The notes under the pieces were generated by a model, which saw only the letters and a list, made by a program, of their open reading frames with translations, had not been told where the DNA came from and did not search any database. A stretch of DNA of 64,000 nucleotides. Source: Pseudomonas asturiensis (lineage in GTDB: Bacteria; Pseudomonadota; Gammaproteobacteria; Pseudomonadales; Pseudomonadaceae). Each line of letters opens with the position of its first letter. Within the stretch, counting starts at the first letter, position 1. Position numbers and translations under genes: made by a program. Shown piece by piece: positions 10,214 to 18,617 of this stretch. Location of the stretch: positions 62,001 through 126,000 of the forward strand of contig NZ_FRDA01000005.1 in NCBI RefSeq assembly GCF_900143095.1, written 5' to 3'.

Positions 10214-11262
10214 GTAACTCCTGGTGGCTCGAGCCCGCGCAGGCCATTGATGTGCCGATGCGTGAAGCGGCTCTGCTCCGTCAACAACAACTGACCAAGC
10301 CGGCCGGCTCGCTGGCGCAACTGGAGCGGCTTGCCGTGCAGCTCGCCGGTCTGCAGGGGCGCGAACGCCCCAAGGCCGATCAGGTATGGATCGCGATTTT
10401 CGCGGGCGATCACGGTGTGGTGGCTGAAGGTGTGTCGGCCTACCCACAGGCCGTCACCGGCCAGATGCTGCATAACTTCGTCAACGGTGGCGCGGCCATC
10501 AGCGTCCTGGCCCAGCAGCTTTCGGCGCAACTGGATGTCGTGGATCTGGGCACGGTGTTGCCGGTTGATCTGCCGGGCGTGCGCCACTTGCGTCTGGGTG
10601 CGGGCACCGCCAACTTTGTCCAGGGTCCGGCCATGACTGCCGAGCAAGGGTTTTCAGCCCTGCAGGCCGGACGCGACAGCGTGCTGCGCGCCAAGGCCGT
10701 CGGAACCGAGCTGTTCATCGGTGGCGAAATGGGGATCGGCAATACTACCGCAGCCAGTGCGGTTGCCTGCTCGATGCTCGAATGCGCCGCGCAACTGCTG
10801 GTCGGTCCGGGCACCGGGCTAAACGCTGAAGGCATCGAGCACAAGACTCAGGTCATTGAGCGTGCACTCAAGCTGCACGCCGAGCATATGGGTGATCCGC
10901 TGCACAGCCTGCTAAGCCTTGGCGGCTTCGAGATTGCCGCGTTGACGGGCGCTTACCTGGCGTGTGCGCAGGAAGGGATCGTGGCGCTGGTCGATGGTTT
11001 TATCTGCAGCGTGGCTGCGCTGGTGGCCGTACGCCTGAATCCGTCGTGTCGCCATTGGCTGCTGTTCGGCCATCGCGGTGCTGAAACAGGTCATCGTCAT
11101 GTGCTGGAAACCCTGCAGGCCGAGCCGCTGCTGGACCTGGGTTTGCGCCTGGGCGAGGGCAGTGGAGCGGCGCTGGCCGTTCCATTGGTGCGCATGGCCT
11201 GCGCGCTGCACAACGGCATGTCGACCTTTGCTGAGGCCAGCGTGTCGGACCGTCCGGCATGA
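10210..11262 (+). CDS. cobT: Nicotinate-nucleotide--dimethylbenzimidazole phosphoribosyltransferase
   Basis: CobT makes alpha-ribazole phosphate from dimethylbenzimidazole and nicotinate mononucleotide. The 350-residue protein has [15 protein letters not shown], the [16 protein letters not shown] block, [14 protein letters not shown], and the C-terminal [13 protein letters not shown] segment carrying the probable catalytic Glu. Directly upstream enzymes (BluB) supply its substrate. Start and stop overlap the neighbours (ATGA each). Confidence 0.96.
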   Translation: MSNSWWLEPAQAIDVPMREAALLRQQQLTKPAGSLAQLERLAVQLAGLQGRERPKADQVWIAIFAGDHGVVAEGVSAYPQAVTGQMLHNFVNGGAAISVLAQQLSAQLDVVDLGTVLPVDLPGVRHLRLGAGTANFVQGPAMTAEQGFSALQAGRDSVLRAKAVGTELFIGGEMGIGNTTAASAVACSMLECAAQLLVGPGTGLNAEGIEHKTQVIERALKLHAEHMGDPLHSLLSLGGFEIAALTGAYLACAQEGIVALVDGFICSVAALVAVRLNPSCRHWLLFGHRGAETGHRHVLETLQAEPLLDLGLRLGEGSGAALAVPLVRMACALHNGMSTFAEASVSDRPA

Positions 11263-11831
11263 GCTTGCGCCTGGACATGCTGCGTCATGGTGAAACCGAA
11301 CTGGGTGGTGGTCTGCGCGGCAGCCTCGACGACGCGTTGACCGAACCCGGCTGGCAACAGATGCGTTCGGCAGTCTCTGAGGCCGGGCCGTGGCAGCGGA
11401 TCATCAGTTCCCCGCTGCAACGCTGCGCGCGCTTCTCTGAAGAGCTGGCTGAGCGTCTTTCGTTACCTCTGCAGCTTGAGCCAGGGCTGCAAGAGCTGCA
11501 CTTCGGTGAATGGGAAGGTCACAGCGCTGCGCAGTTGATGGAAACGGATGCCGAGGGGCTGGGGTTGTTCTGGAATGACCCGTACACGTTTACTCCCCCC
11601 GGTGGCGAGCCGGTGATCGATTTCTCAGCACGCGTTATCGGCGCTGTGCAGCGTCTGTATGACATGTATGCCGGTGAGCGGGTGTTGCTGGTCAGTCATG
11701 GCGGCGTGATGCGCTTGTTGCTGGCGCAGGCGCGAGGGTTGCCGCGTGAGCAGTTGTTGCAAGTGGTGGTGGGCCACGGCGCGCTGCTGTCGATCGATGT
11801 TGCCGCTGATGGCGTTCTGACGGAGGCCTGA
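11259..11831 (+). CDS. cobC: Alpha-ribazole phosphatase-type histidine phosphatase
   Basis: A phosphoglycerate-mutase-like histidine phosphatase of 190 residues: the phospho-accepting His is in [10 protein letters not shown] (residues 8-17), with [18 protein letters not shown] and [11 protein letters not shown]. In the pathway it dephosphorylates alpha-ribazole phosphate or adenosylcobalamin phosphate. The call depends partly on position between cobT and cobS, since the fold alone is shared by many phosphatases. Confidence 0.9.
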   Translation: MSLRLDMLRHGETELGGGLRGSLDDALTEPGWQQMRSAVSEAGPWQRIISSPLQRCARFSEELAERLSLPLQLEPGLQELHFGEWEGHSAAQLMETDAEGLGLFWNDPYTFTPPGGEPVIDFSARVIGAVQRLYDMYAGERVLLVSHGGVMRLLLAQARGLPREQLLQVVVGHGALLSIDVAADGVLTEA

Positions 11832-11832
11832 C

Positions 11833-12564
11833 ATGCTGCCATTCTGGATCGCTCTGCAATTTCTTGGCAGCTTTCCGATTCGCCTGCCCGGCATGCCGCG
11901 TCCAGAGGAAACGGGACGCTCACTGTTGTTCTACCCCTTGGTGGGTGTGCTGTTCGGCAGCGTATTGATGGGCCTGAACGCCTTGCTCAATGGCGCGCCG
12001 CCCATGCTGCACGCTGCGTTGCTGCTCTGCGCCTGGGTGCTGCTCAGCGGCGGTTTGCACCTGGACGGTCTGGCAGACAGCGCCGATGCCTGGCTGGGAG
12101 GCTTCGGGGATCGCGAGCGAACCCTGACCATCATGAAGGACCCGCGCAGCGGGCCGATAGCCGTGGTCACGCTGGTGTTGGTGTTATTGCTCAAGTTCAC
12201 CGCCATTCTGGCACTGATCGAAAGCCACCATAGCCTCGCACTGCTGCTGGCGCCACTGATCGGGCGCAGCGCAATGCTGGGTCTGTTTCTGAGTACGCCC
12301 TATGTGCGCGCTGGCGGGCTGGGGCAGGCGCTGTCGGATCACTTGCCGCGTGGCGCTGCTCGCCGAGTGTTGCTGACCTGTGTGGCGGCCTGTGTCCTGT
12401 TGGCCGGCTGGTCGGGGCTGGCTGCCGTGATGGTCTCGATGGTCTGTTTTCTGTGGTTGCGTCAGGTGATGATCCGACGTCTGGGCGGCACAACGGGCGA
12501 CACCGCTGGCGCGTTGCTTGAGTTGCTGGAAGTCGCAGTATTGCTGGCGATGGTGCTGCTCTGA
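11833..12564 (+). CDS. cobS: Adenosylcobinamide-GDP ribazoletransferase (cobalamin synthase)
   Basis: An integral membrane protein of 243 residues that joins adenosylcobinamide-GDP to alpha-ribazole, closing the pathway. The family hallmark GGLHLDGLADSADAWLGG (metal-binding Asp residues) is near residue 75, and several hydrophobic helices follow, ending in a GTTGDTAGALLELLEV block. It starts one base after cobC. Also called cobV. No clear terminator follows. Confidence 0.95.
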   Translation: MLPFWIALQFLGSFPIRLPGMPRPEETGRSLLFYPLVGVLFGSVLMGLNALLNGAPPMLHAALLLCAWVLLSGGLHLDGLADSADAWLGGFGDRERTLTIMKDPRSGPIAVVTLVLVLLLKFTAILALIESHHSLALLLAPLIGRSAMLGLFLSTPYVRAGGLGQALSDHLPRGAARRVLLTCVAACVLLAGWSGLAAVMVSMVCFLWLRQVMIRRLGGTTGDTAGALLELLEVAVLLAMVLL

Positions 12565-12671
12565 GCGCCCCCCCCGATAAGCGATTGACAGGCTCCTGCA
12601 CCCAGGCGTAGTTTCGCGTTTATCGATTTACGGGCATATCCACGCATTTCTGGTCAGGGAGCACTCTAACA

Positions 12672-13880
12672 ATGACATCGGTCTGGCGTACCAGTGGCTG
12701 GATATTGCTCGGGAGTGCCTTGATTCTTGCGCTTTCGCTGGGAACACGACACGGGTTCGGGCTGTTTCTGGCACCCATGAGCGCGGATTTCGGTTGGGGG
12801 CGTGAGGTGTTTGCCTTCGCCATCGCCTTGCAAAACCTGATGTGGGGCCTGGCGCAGCCGTTTGCCGGAGCGCTGGCGGACCGCTTTGGCGCGGCCAGGG
12901 TCGTGTTCGTGGGAGGCGTGCTGTATGCCGTTGGCCTTGCGTGCATGAGCATGGCGGACTCGCCAATGAGTCTGTCGCTGAGCGCGGGGTTGCTGATCGG
13001 TATCGGTCTGTCCGGTACTTCATTTTCCGTCATCCTCGGCGTTGTAGGACGAGCCTTGCCCGCCGAGAAACGTAGCATGGGCATGGGTATTGCCAGCGCG
13101 GCCGGCTCGTTCGGCCAGTTCGCCATGTTGCCCGGCACGCTGGGCCTGATCGGCTGGCTGGGCTGGTCCGGCGCTTTGCTGGTGTTGGGCGTGATGGTCG
13201 CGCTGATCCTGCCGCTGGTGGGCATGCTCAAGGACAAGCCGACCGAATCGGTGGGCGTTCAGCAGACACTGGGCGAAGCATTGCGCGAAGCCTGCTCGCA
13301 CTCAGGCTTCTGGCTGCTGGCGTTGGGCTTCTTCGTCTGTGGTTTTCAGGTGGTGTTCATCGGCGTGCATTTGCCCGCCTATCTGGTCGACCAGCACTTG
13401 CCCGCCAAAGTGGGCACCACGGTGCTGGCGCTGATCGGCCTGTTCAATATTTTCGGCACCTACACGGCGGGCTGGCTGGGTGGGCGCATGTCCAAGCCAA
13501 GATTGCTGACGATGCTGTACTTGTTGCGTGCAGTGGTGATCGTGCTGTTCCTGTGGATTCCCCTCAGCCAGACCACGGCCTACCTGTTCGGGGTGGCCAT
13601 GGGGCTGCTGTGGCTGTCTACGGTGCCGCTGACCAACGGTACGGTCGCGACCCTGTTCGGGGTGCGCAATCTGTCGATGCTGGGTGGTATCGTCTTCCTG
13701 TTCCACCAGTTGGGCGCGTTTCTCGGTGGCTGGCTGGGCGGGCTGGTGTATGACCATACCGGGAGCTACGACTTGATCTGGCAAGTATCGATCCTGCTCA
13801 GTCTGTTGGCCGCAGCCCTCAACTGGCCGGTGCGCGAGCGCCCTGTGGCGCGTTTGCAGGCGCAGGCGAGTGTCGTGTGA
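12672..13880 (+). CDS. MFS transporter
   Basis: A 402-residue protein with about twelve hydrophobic segments. The motif A-like loop between helices 2 and 3 reads AGALADRFGAARV, and a cytoplasmic loop separates the two halves near residue 185. The fold predicts inner-membrane solute transport. It lies 107 bases after cobS on the same strand; a link to corrinoid or cobalt traffic is possible but not shown. The substrate is unknown. Confidence 0.82.
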   Translation: MTSVWRTSGWILLGSALILALSLGTRHGFGLFLAPMSADFGWGREVFAFAIALQNLMWGLAQPFAGALADRFGAARVVFVGGVLYAVGLACMSMADSPMSLSLSAGLLIGIGLSGTSFSVILGVVGRALPAEKRSMGMGIASAAGSFGQFAMLPGTLGLIGWLGWSGALLVLGVMVALILPLVGMLKDKPTESVGVQQTLGEALREACSHSGFWLLALGFFVCGFQVVFIGVHLPAYLVDQHLPAKVGTTVLALIGLFNIFGTYTAGWLGGRMSKPRLLTMLYLLRAVVIVLFLWIPLSQTTAYLFGVAMGLLWLSTVPLTNGTVATLFGVRNLSMLGGIVFLFHQLGAFLGGWLGGLVYDHTGSYDLIWQVSILLSLLAAALNWPVRERPVARLQAQASVV

Positions 13881-13999
13881 ACAGGCACTGGCCTCTATGG
13901 GCAGCGCTCGCCTCGGGCGTCGCAGTGCTGGCGCTGGTCTGGTGGGGATGGCAGCACGTGGGGCTGGCTGCGTTGCAACTGGGCATGGGCGCTTGCTAG
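13877..13999 (+). CDS. Small single-span membrane protein, 40 residues
   Basis: A GTG start overlaps the MFS stop (GTGA), which favours coupled translation. The peptide has one hydrophobic helix (residues 6-22) that ends in a Trp-rich segment, and a short tail ending MGAC. I recognise no family. Its position makes it a possible small partner of the transporter. It may be a chance frame; only conservation would tell. Confidence 0.45.
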   Translation: MNRHWPLWAALASGVAVLALVWWGWQHVGLAALQLGMGAC

Positions 14000-14060
14000 G
14001 CAGAAGGCGTCTGTTGGGGTAGCGTGTCTGCAGACAGCCACCAACTCCAGGGACGCCTTG

Positions 14061-14612
14061 ATGAACACTCGCTTTATATCGATTCCCTTCCTGCTGCTGG
14101 CCATGAGCGGCACCGTCATGGCCGCCGAGTGCCCGGCACTGCTGCAAGGTGAGCTGCCCAAGCTGCGTTCCAAGGAAAACATCGACCTGTGCCAGCGCTA
14201 TGCAGGCAAGCCGATGGTGGTCGTCAATACCGCCAGCTTCTGCGGCTTCGCCCCGCAGTTCAAAGGCCTTGAGGAACTGAGCCAGCGCTACAAGGGGCAG
14301 GGCCTTGAAGTGCTTGGCGTGCCGTCCAATGACTTCAAGCAGGAAGCCAAGGACGGAGAAGAGACCGCCAAGGTCTGCTACGTCAATTACGGTGTGACCT
14401 TCACCATGACCGAGCCGCAGGCCGTGCGAGGCGACGACGCCACCCACCTGTTCAAAGTGCTCGCCGAACAGAGCAGCGCCCCACGCTGGAATTTCTACAA
14501 GTACGTGGTGGATCGTCAGGGCAACGTGGTCGCCAACTTCTCCAGCATGACCAAGCCGGATGATCCTGAGTTGATTGCGGCGATTGAGAAGGCGATTGCG
14601 TCCAAGCCCTGA
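14061..14612 (+). CDS. Glutathione peroxidase-like protein, exported
   Basis: The 183-residue thiol peroxidase has an N-terminal signal peptide (cleavage near VMA-AEC), so it should act in the periplasm. The peroxidatic Cys is in [18 protein letters not shown], a possible resolving Cys in [13 protein letters not shown], and the active-site Trp/Asn are in [13 protein letters not shown]. The usual CNQF block is changed to PSNDF. ATG 14061 is preferred over TTG 14058. Glutathione peroxidases of the BtuE type are found next to B12 genes in enterobacteria as well. Confidence 0.85.
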   Translation: MNTRFISIPFLLLAMSGTVMAAECPALLQGELPKLRSKENIDLCQRYAGKPMVVVNTASFCGFAPQFKGLEELSQRYKGQGLEVLGVPSNDFKQEAKDGEETAKVCYVNYGVTFTMTEPQAVRGDDATHLFKVLAEQSSAPRWNFYKYVVDRQGNVVANFSSMTKPDDPELIAAIEKAIASKP

Positions 14613-14674
14613 GGCTTTGCGTGATAACGCCTTTCAGGATGCTCTGCGTGTGGTTCGGCAGCGCGAATTGAAGG

Positions 14675-14716
14675 CAAAAAAAGCCCGCCATCCTTGAGGA
14701 TGTGCGGGCTTTTTGT
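14675..14716. terminator. Bidirectional terminator
   Basis: Arms AAAAAAGCCCGC and GCGGGCTTTTT pair around CATCC-TTGA-GGATG, giving a long stem with A and T runs on both sides. It serves the peroxidase gene on the plus strand and the convergent FadL-type gene on the minus strand. Confidence 0.88.
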
Positions 14717-14737
14717 CAGCCGGTGGTCAGTCAGCCC

Positions 14738-16021
14738 TCAGAAGCGATAGGTAACCGAAGTGCCGAGGCCGTGCGCAGTGTTGCGGAAGTCAGCGCTGTA
14801 CGAGCCTTTGGTAGCGCTGCTGTTGCGGATCTTGGCTTCATCTTCACGCAGGTACGAGTAGGCCACGTCGATGGTCAGGTCGTCGGTCGGGCTCCAGCCA
14901 GCGCCAAAGCTGACGATCTTGCGGTCGCCGGTCGGGATGCGTGGAGAGCGGTTGACGTTGTTGGTTGGCGACTGATCCACGGAGAAGCCCGTGCGCAGTG
15001 TCCATTCCTTGTTGACCTTGTACGAAGCACCGATGGCGTGCGCCCAGGTGTCGTGCCAGTCCTGCTCTTCGGAGATGCGACCGATCGGACCTGCCGAGCC
15101 GCCCAATTGCGCGGGAACGCCGTCGTTGTTGACGGTGATGTCGGTCAGGCGGCTCCAGCGAGTCCAGGTGCTGCCTGCGTAGACCGTCCAGTTCTCGTCG
15201 ATCTGTTGGGTGATGGAGAAGTCCACCGACTCAGGCGTGGAGATGTCCAGCGAGGCGTCGTACTTCTGGCCGCCGAACGGACCAAAGCCTGAGCCTTCGA
15301 TCTTGGTCTTGCCCTTGAGCTTGTAGTCGACCTTGGAGTGGTAGGTCAGGCCCAGGCGTGTGGTATCGGTTGCCTGAACCAGGATACCGGCGTTGAAGCC
15401 CAGCGCGGTATCGTCGCCTTCGATCTTGACCTTGCCGTCGTTACGGCCCGGTGTCGCGGCGTTCAGTGTGGAGGAGGTCAGTTCGCCGTCGATGCGGTTG
15501 ATGGTCGGACCGAAACCGATGGACACCTTGTCATTGAAGGCGTAGCTCACGGTCGGCTGGAAGGTCACAACCTGAACGTGGCTCTTGTCGGCCCAGTAGC
15601 GACCGGCGAAGCCGCTTTCATAGTCGGTCACCAGACCGAAAGGTGCATAAACGCCCAGGCCGAATGCCCAGTGATCATCGATCGGCTTGACGTAGTAGCC
15701 CATCGGTACGCCCACCAAGGGCACCATGTCGCCGTCGTTGCTGCCGCCGAAGGTGCCGCGACCGTTGTCGATATTGGTCTTGGCGATCACCGCTGCTGCG
15801 CCAAAGCTGACTTCTTCGCGTTTCAGGCGGGACATGCCGGCAGGGTTGCCAAAAACGGTGCTTGCGTCATCGGCCGAAGAAGAGCGGCCGGCGAAACCGG
15901 TGCCCATGCCGCTGATGCTTTGTTCGTTGAGTGCGAAACCGGCAGCGAATAGCTGAGAAGAGGCGAGGCCGATAGCCAGGCCCAGTGTTGTCCTGTTCAT
16001 TACTTTTGTCATTGTTTTCAT
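14738..16021 (-). CDS. OmpP1/FadL-family outer-membrane transporter
   Basis: A 427-residue outer-membrane beta-barrel with a signal peptide ending near FAAGFALNEQS. The N-terminal hatch signature ALNEQSISGMGTGFAGR...ASTVFGNPAGMSRL is the FadL/TodX hallmark, and the last residue is Phe (SVTYRF), as needed for BAM recognition. The family carries long-chain fatty acids or other hydrophobic compounds across the outer membrane. Several Met codons near the start (residues 1, 4 and 8) make the exact start uncertain. Confidence 0.9.
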   Translation of the reverse strand: MKTMTKVMNRTTLGLAIGLASSQLFAAGFALNEQSISGMGTGFAGRSSSADDASTVFGNPAGMSRLKREEVSFGAAAVIAKTNIDNGRGTFGGSNDGDMVPLVGVPMGYYVKPIDDHWAFGLGVYAPFGLVTDYESGFAGRYWADKSHVQVVTFQPTVSYAFNDKVSIGFGPTINRIDGELTSSTLNAATPGRNDGKVKIEGDDTALGFNAGILVQATDTTRLGLTYHSKVDYKLKGKTKIEGSGFGPFGGQKYDASLDISTPESVDFSITQQIDENWTVYAGSTWTRWSRLTDITVNNDGVPAQLGGSAGPIGRISEEQDWHDTWAHAIGASYKVNKEWTLRTGFSVDQSPTNNVNRSPRIPTGDRKIVSFGAGWSPTDDLTIDVAYSYLREDEAKIRNSSATKGSYSADFRNTAHGLGTSVTYRF

Positions 16022-16172
16022 TATTAGAACTCCTTGGTGATCACCGGTCGGAAATTACCAACATTTTCGACGGCGCGCTATAGGCTGAGGAGCCCGATTT
16101 AGAGCTATTCTTGTAGGACAATCCTTAAATTATGTGGCGAAATGCCCCGAACTCCGAATTCATGAGTTTCAC

Positions 16173-16670
16173 TCATGCCGGTAAATAAAGGGGCGCGACA
16201 CTGGCGTTCCAGCAAGCGACAAAATCCCGCAGTCGGCCATGAGGTTGAAACACTTTTTTCCATATTCGGGCCATGGCGATGGGATCGTCTTCTCTGGGCA
16301 GCGAAGTGTTTTGTGCTTCGATCATCATCCAGGCGATGGCGGTGGAGTAGCGCAGGTTGACGGTGAGTTCCAGGTGCGGACCGCTGAGAAAGGCACGTTG
16401 GCTGGCCAGGCCACGCACGCGACTGGCCAGATCGGGGTCCCGTGCCAGGTAGTCGTCCCACAGTTGCCGATGCCTGGGCTCGGGGATGCGGTACAGGCCA
16501 TGTCCGCGCCGGCTGTCGAGCTCTGCGCCCAGGGCGGACTGGCTGGCTGCGATCCCTAGCAGCAGTGATTCGGCGCGGTGGCTGCGACGATCAAGGTAAA
16601 TAAGAGTAGGGCGGATGACGTGACGGCATAATTCTATGGCTGCGATACCCATAATACTGTCGGCGCTCAT
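16173..16670 (-). CDS. Conserved-looking protein of unknown function
   Basis: A 165-residue soluble protein, Arg- and Leu-rich, with no signal peptide or membrane segment. Recognisable stretches are ELCRHVIRPTLIYLD, RRGHGLYRIPEPRHRQLWDDYL and LELTVNLRYSTAIAWMMIE. Codon use matches its neighbours, so it is probably real. I cannot name a family with confidence. It lies upstream of the FadL-type gene on the same strand, about 150 bases away. Confidence 0.6.
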   Translation of the reverse strand: MSADSIMGIAAIELCRHVIRPTLIYLDRRSHRAESLLLGIAASQSALGAELDSRRGHGLYRIPEPRHRQLWDDYLARDPDLASRVRGLASQRAFLSGPHLELTVNLRYSTAIAWMMIEAQNTSLPREDDPIAMARIWKKVFQPHGRLRDFVACWNASVAPLYLPA

Positions 16671-16865
16671 GAAAGGTGACCGACGGTCCTTGATACATGG
16701 AGCGTACAGGCAGGACTGCCGGGAGCGGCCTTGGGTCGCCTGAGTTGAAGTGTAGTGTCAGATTTACGGTGTAAAGGCCTGTTTTTAAATTGTTTGCGGC
16801 TTTGCCGATCAGTGGATAGATCGGTTAGCGATTAACTCGCCAGCCGGTCCGGAGATTTCAGGCAA

Positions 16866-16894
16866 TAAAAAACCTCGCCTGTGGGGGCGAGGTT
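16866..16894 (-). terminator. Terminator of the small minus-strand gene
   Basis: Arms CCTCGCC and GGCGAGG flank a short loop, and on the minus strand the stem is followed by a run of Ts (AAAAAA on the plus strand). It sits about 25 bases after the stop of the gene starting at 17144. Confidence 0.75.
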
Positions 16895-16919
16895 CTGGTC
16901 GTTCAGCGAGGCGTTCGTC

Positions 16920-17144
16920 TCAGGCGGTAAGGGCCTGGCGGGTACGCTCGATCACGGCCTGCAGCGGCTCGGCGCTGGCGTACTGATCGGGGTACAGGCG
17001 CTCGCTGTGACGGGCGATGCCATGCTCGTTGACGATGGTGAAGCTGAAGCAGCCTTTACGGGCGGCCATGATCAGGCAATTCAGTGGTGCGAACGCGTTG
17101 GTCAGCGTATGAATGGCGTGTTGGGTCTGGTTATGGTGAGTCAT
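16920..17144 (-). CDS. Small protein of unknown function, 74 residues
   Basis: ATG 17144 is preceded by AGGAAACACC, a usable ribosome site; an upstream in-frame start at 17168 has none. The sequence contains NCLIMAARKGCFSFTIVNEHGIARHSERLYP and a C-terminal helix (LQAVIERTRQAL). A terminator follows directly, which supports a real transcription unit. It resembles short conserved Pseudomonas proteins, but I cannot assign a function. Confidence 0.6.
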   Translation of the reverse strand: MTHHNQTQHAIHTLTNAFAPLNCLIMAARKGCFSFTIVNEHGIARHSERLYPDQYASAEPLQAVIERTRQALTA

Positions 17145-17626
17145 GTTAGGTGTTTCCTGAATCAACACGGAACAATACCGTGCAAAAATAAAGATTCCAG
17201 TAAACGCGGGCCGGCATTGGGTAGTAAGGCCTGGCTGGGCGAAGAACCTGACTGGAACAAGACAGTCAGTTGAAGCGCGCTTTATCGTTTGGCGCTCTGG
17301 CTGGCTGGTAGGTACTTAGGAGGGCAGGCAACACAACAGGAGCAAAGGTTCGACGCTCCGGGTGAAGATCCTGATCAATTGCAGGCTGGTTGAAGCAGAA
17401 CATGATAGCCGTAACTGCACTGCGGCCAAGCTGGCTCACATATGCGAAAGGATCATGCCTGGAAACCATCGAGGTGGTCGATCCCTTGTAGCCAGCATTC
17501 TCTTTCTTTGAAAAGAGCTAACACTGGGGGACTTGTCGACCGGAATTGATTTTCAGCTTGGTACTAACGGCGGCTATGCTATTGGAGGTTTGAATGGATT
17601 GCAAGCGGGTCAAGAAAATAATTCCG
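17145..17626. other. Gap without a supported gene
   Basis: I see no convincing gene. Frames here are short, lack ribosome sites and have unlikely composition. The left end must hold the promoter of the minus-strand gene starting at 17144. A small inverted repeat (CACGG, 7-nt spacer, CCGTG) lies near 17166-17182. Confidence 0.5.
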
Positions 17627-17932
17627 TTACCAGTGCCCGACAATGCGATAGAGCAGCACCGTGGCAGAGGCGACCATCGAGCAGCCGAGCAGGTAGGCCG
17701 CGATGGTCAGGCGCAACGGTTTGCGCTTTTCGATAGCACGCATGATGTCCCCGACCTCGTTGATACGCCCTCTGCTCAGATCGCTGCAGATGATCAGCGC
17801 GACAGCGATCGCCGACAACAGCACGGTATAGGCGAAAACGCCGCCGTCTGGAGGCGGCAAAACGATGCTCGCGCCAATGGCAATGGCGCAGACAGCCATC
17901 AGCAGCACGAAGAACTTCACTACTTCTCTCAT
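17627..17932 (-). CDS. Small two-span membrane protein of unknown function
   Basis: A 101-residue protein from ATG 17932, preceded by AAGGGA. It has about three hydrophobic stretches: VVKFFVLLMAVCAIAIGASI, TVLLSAIAVALIICSD and LTIAAYLLGCSMVASATVLLY, separated by a charged loop (RGRINEVGDIMRAIEKRK). Longer in-frame starts upstream lack ribosome sites. No family is recognised; inner-membrane location is the only inference. Confidence 0.5.
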   Translation of the reverse strand: MREVVKFFVLLMAVCAIAIGASIVLPPPDGGVFAYTVLLSAIAVALIICSDLSRGRINEVGDIMRAIEKRKPLRLTIAAYLLGCSMVASATVLLYRIVGHW

Positions 17933-18617
17933 CGTGTCCCTTAGCGTTCCGAGAAAGTGTTCCGAGAAAAAGTGCGTAGCAGCAAAGACCGCGATGATAA
18001 TCCGCGAGCTGTGCTTCAAGCACGGCCTTGGACAGCGCCACACGCATTATGTCGCGGGCAGGGCGTTATGCCATGGTGCGTGCGCAATGATCAGGCACGC
18101 GACCGGGTTCTTGCAGGGTAAGAAGCACACTGAAAGCCGCGTGTTCATTGAGAATGGTGTGCAGTTGACGCTTATCTGCGCGGCTTTTTCAGACCCGTTG
18201 AAATCGGTCGTTTTTGAGTTGTGCACATTAGCGCTACAAGCTGCCACATCACTGTCACATGCTTCGCTAAGGGCTTGATTTATGATGGTGAATTATTAAG
18301 TCAATGAAAAACATCGTTTTTTTTAACTGGTGAAAAAATCGTCAGTTTGAGCGCAAGCCCCATTCTGTCTACGTTTGCGCGGGTTAAAGGGGGGTTGTCC
18401 ACTGAGTTATCCACAGCTTCTGTGGATTGTCCGATTGAAACAGGCTGTGAATTGAACGTGTACCCGCCATCGAAAGCGAGTAGAATCTCGTCCCCCGATT
18501 CGCCCCCGCGCTGTCTATCAAAGCCTGTTCGCGGCGCTGCTGTTGATGCACTGTCTATTTTTGTGAAGGCTTTACGCATAATGCGGCTGGCATTCATTCG
18601 GCCTGCATGGAGTCGTT
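17933..18617. other. Long gap upstream of rmuC
   Basis: This 685-base stretch has no supported gene. It is AT-richer than its surroundings between 18270 and 18350. It contains a cluster of DnaA-box-like sites at 18395-18429 and presumably the rmuC promoter. Short frames on both strands look like noise. Confidence 0.5.
18395..18429. promoter_or_regulatory. Cluster of DnaA-box-like sites
   Basis: A perfect match to the box consensus, TTATCCACA (18407-18415), is flanked by TTGTCCACT (18395-18403) and, in the opposite direction, TGTGGATTG (18421-18429). The central part is an 8-bp inverted repeat (ATCCACAG, 3-nt spacer, CTGTGGAT). It lies about 190 bases before rmuC. Binding by DnaA is inference. 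Confidence 0.4.

Noticed and set aside
17266-17469. 67-codon minus-strand frame in the gap upstream of the small 74-residue gene
   Set aside because: No ribosome site, unusual composition, no recognisable feature.
18047-18247. 66-codon minus-strand frame upstream of rmuC
   Set aside because: Rich in Cys and Asn with no ribosome site; unlike neighbouring genes.
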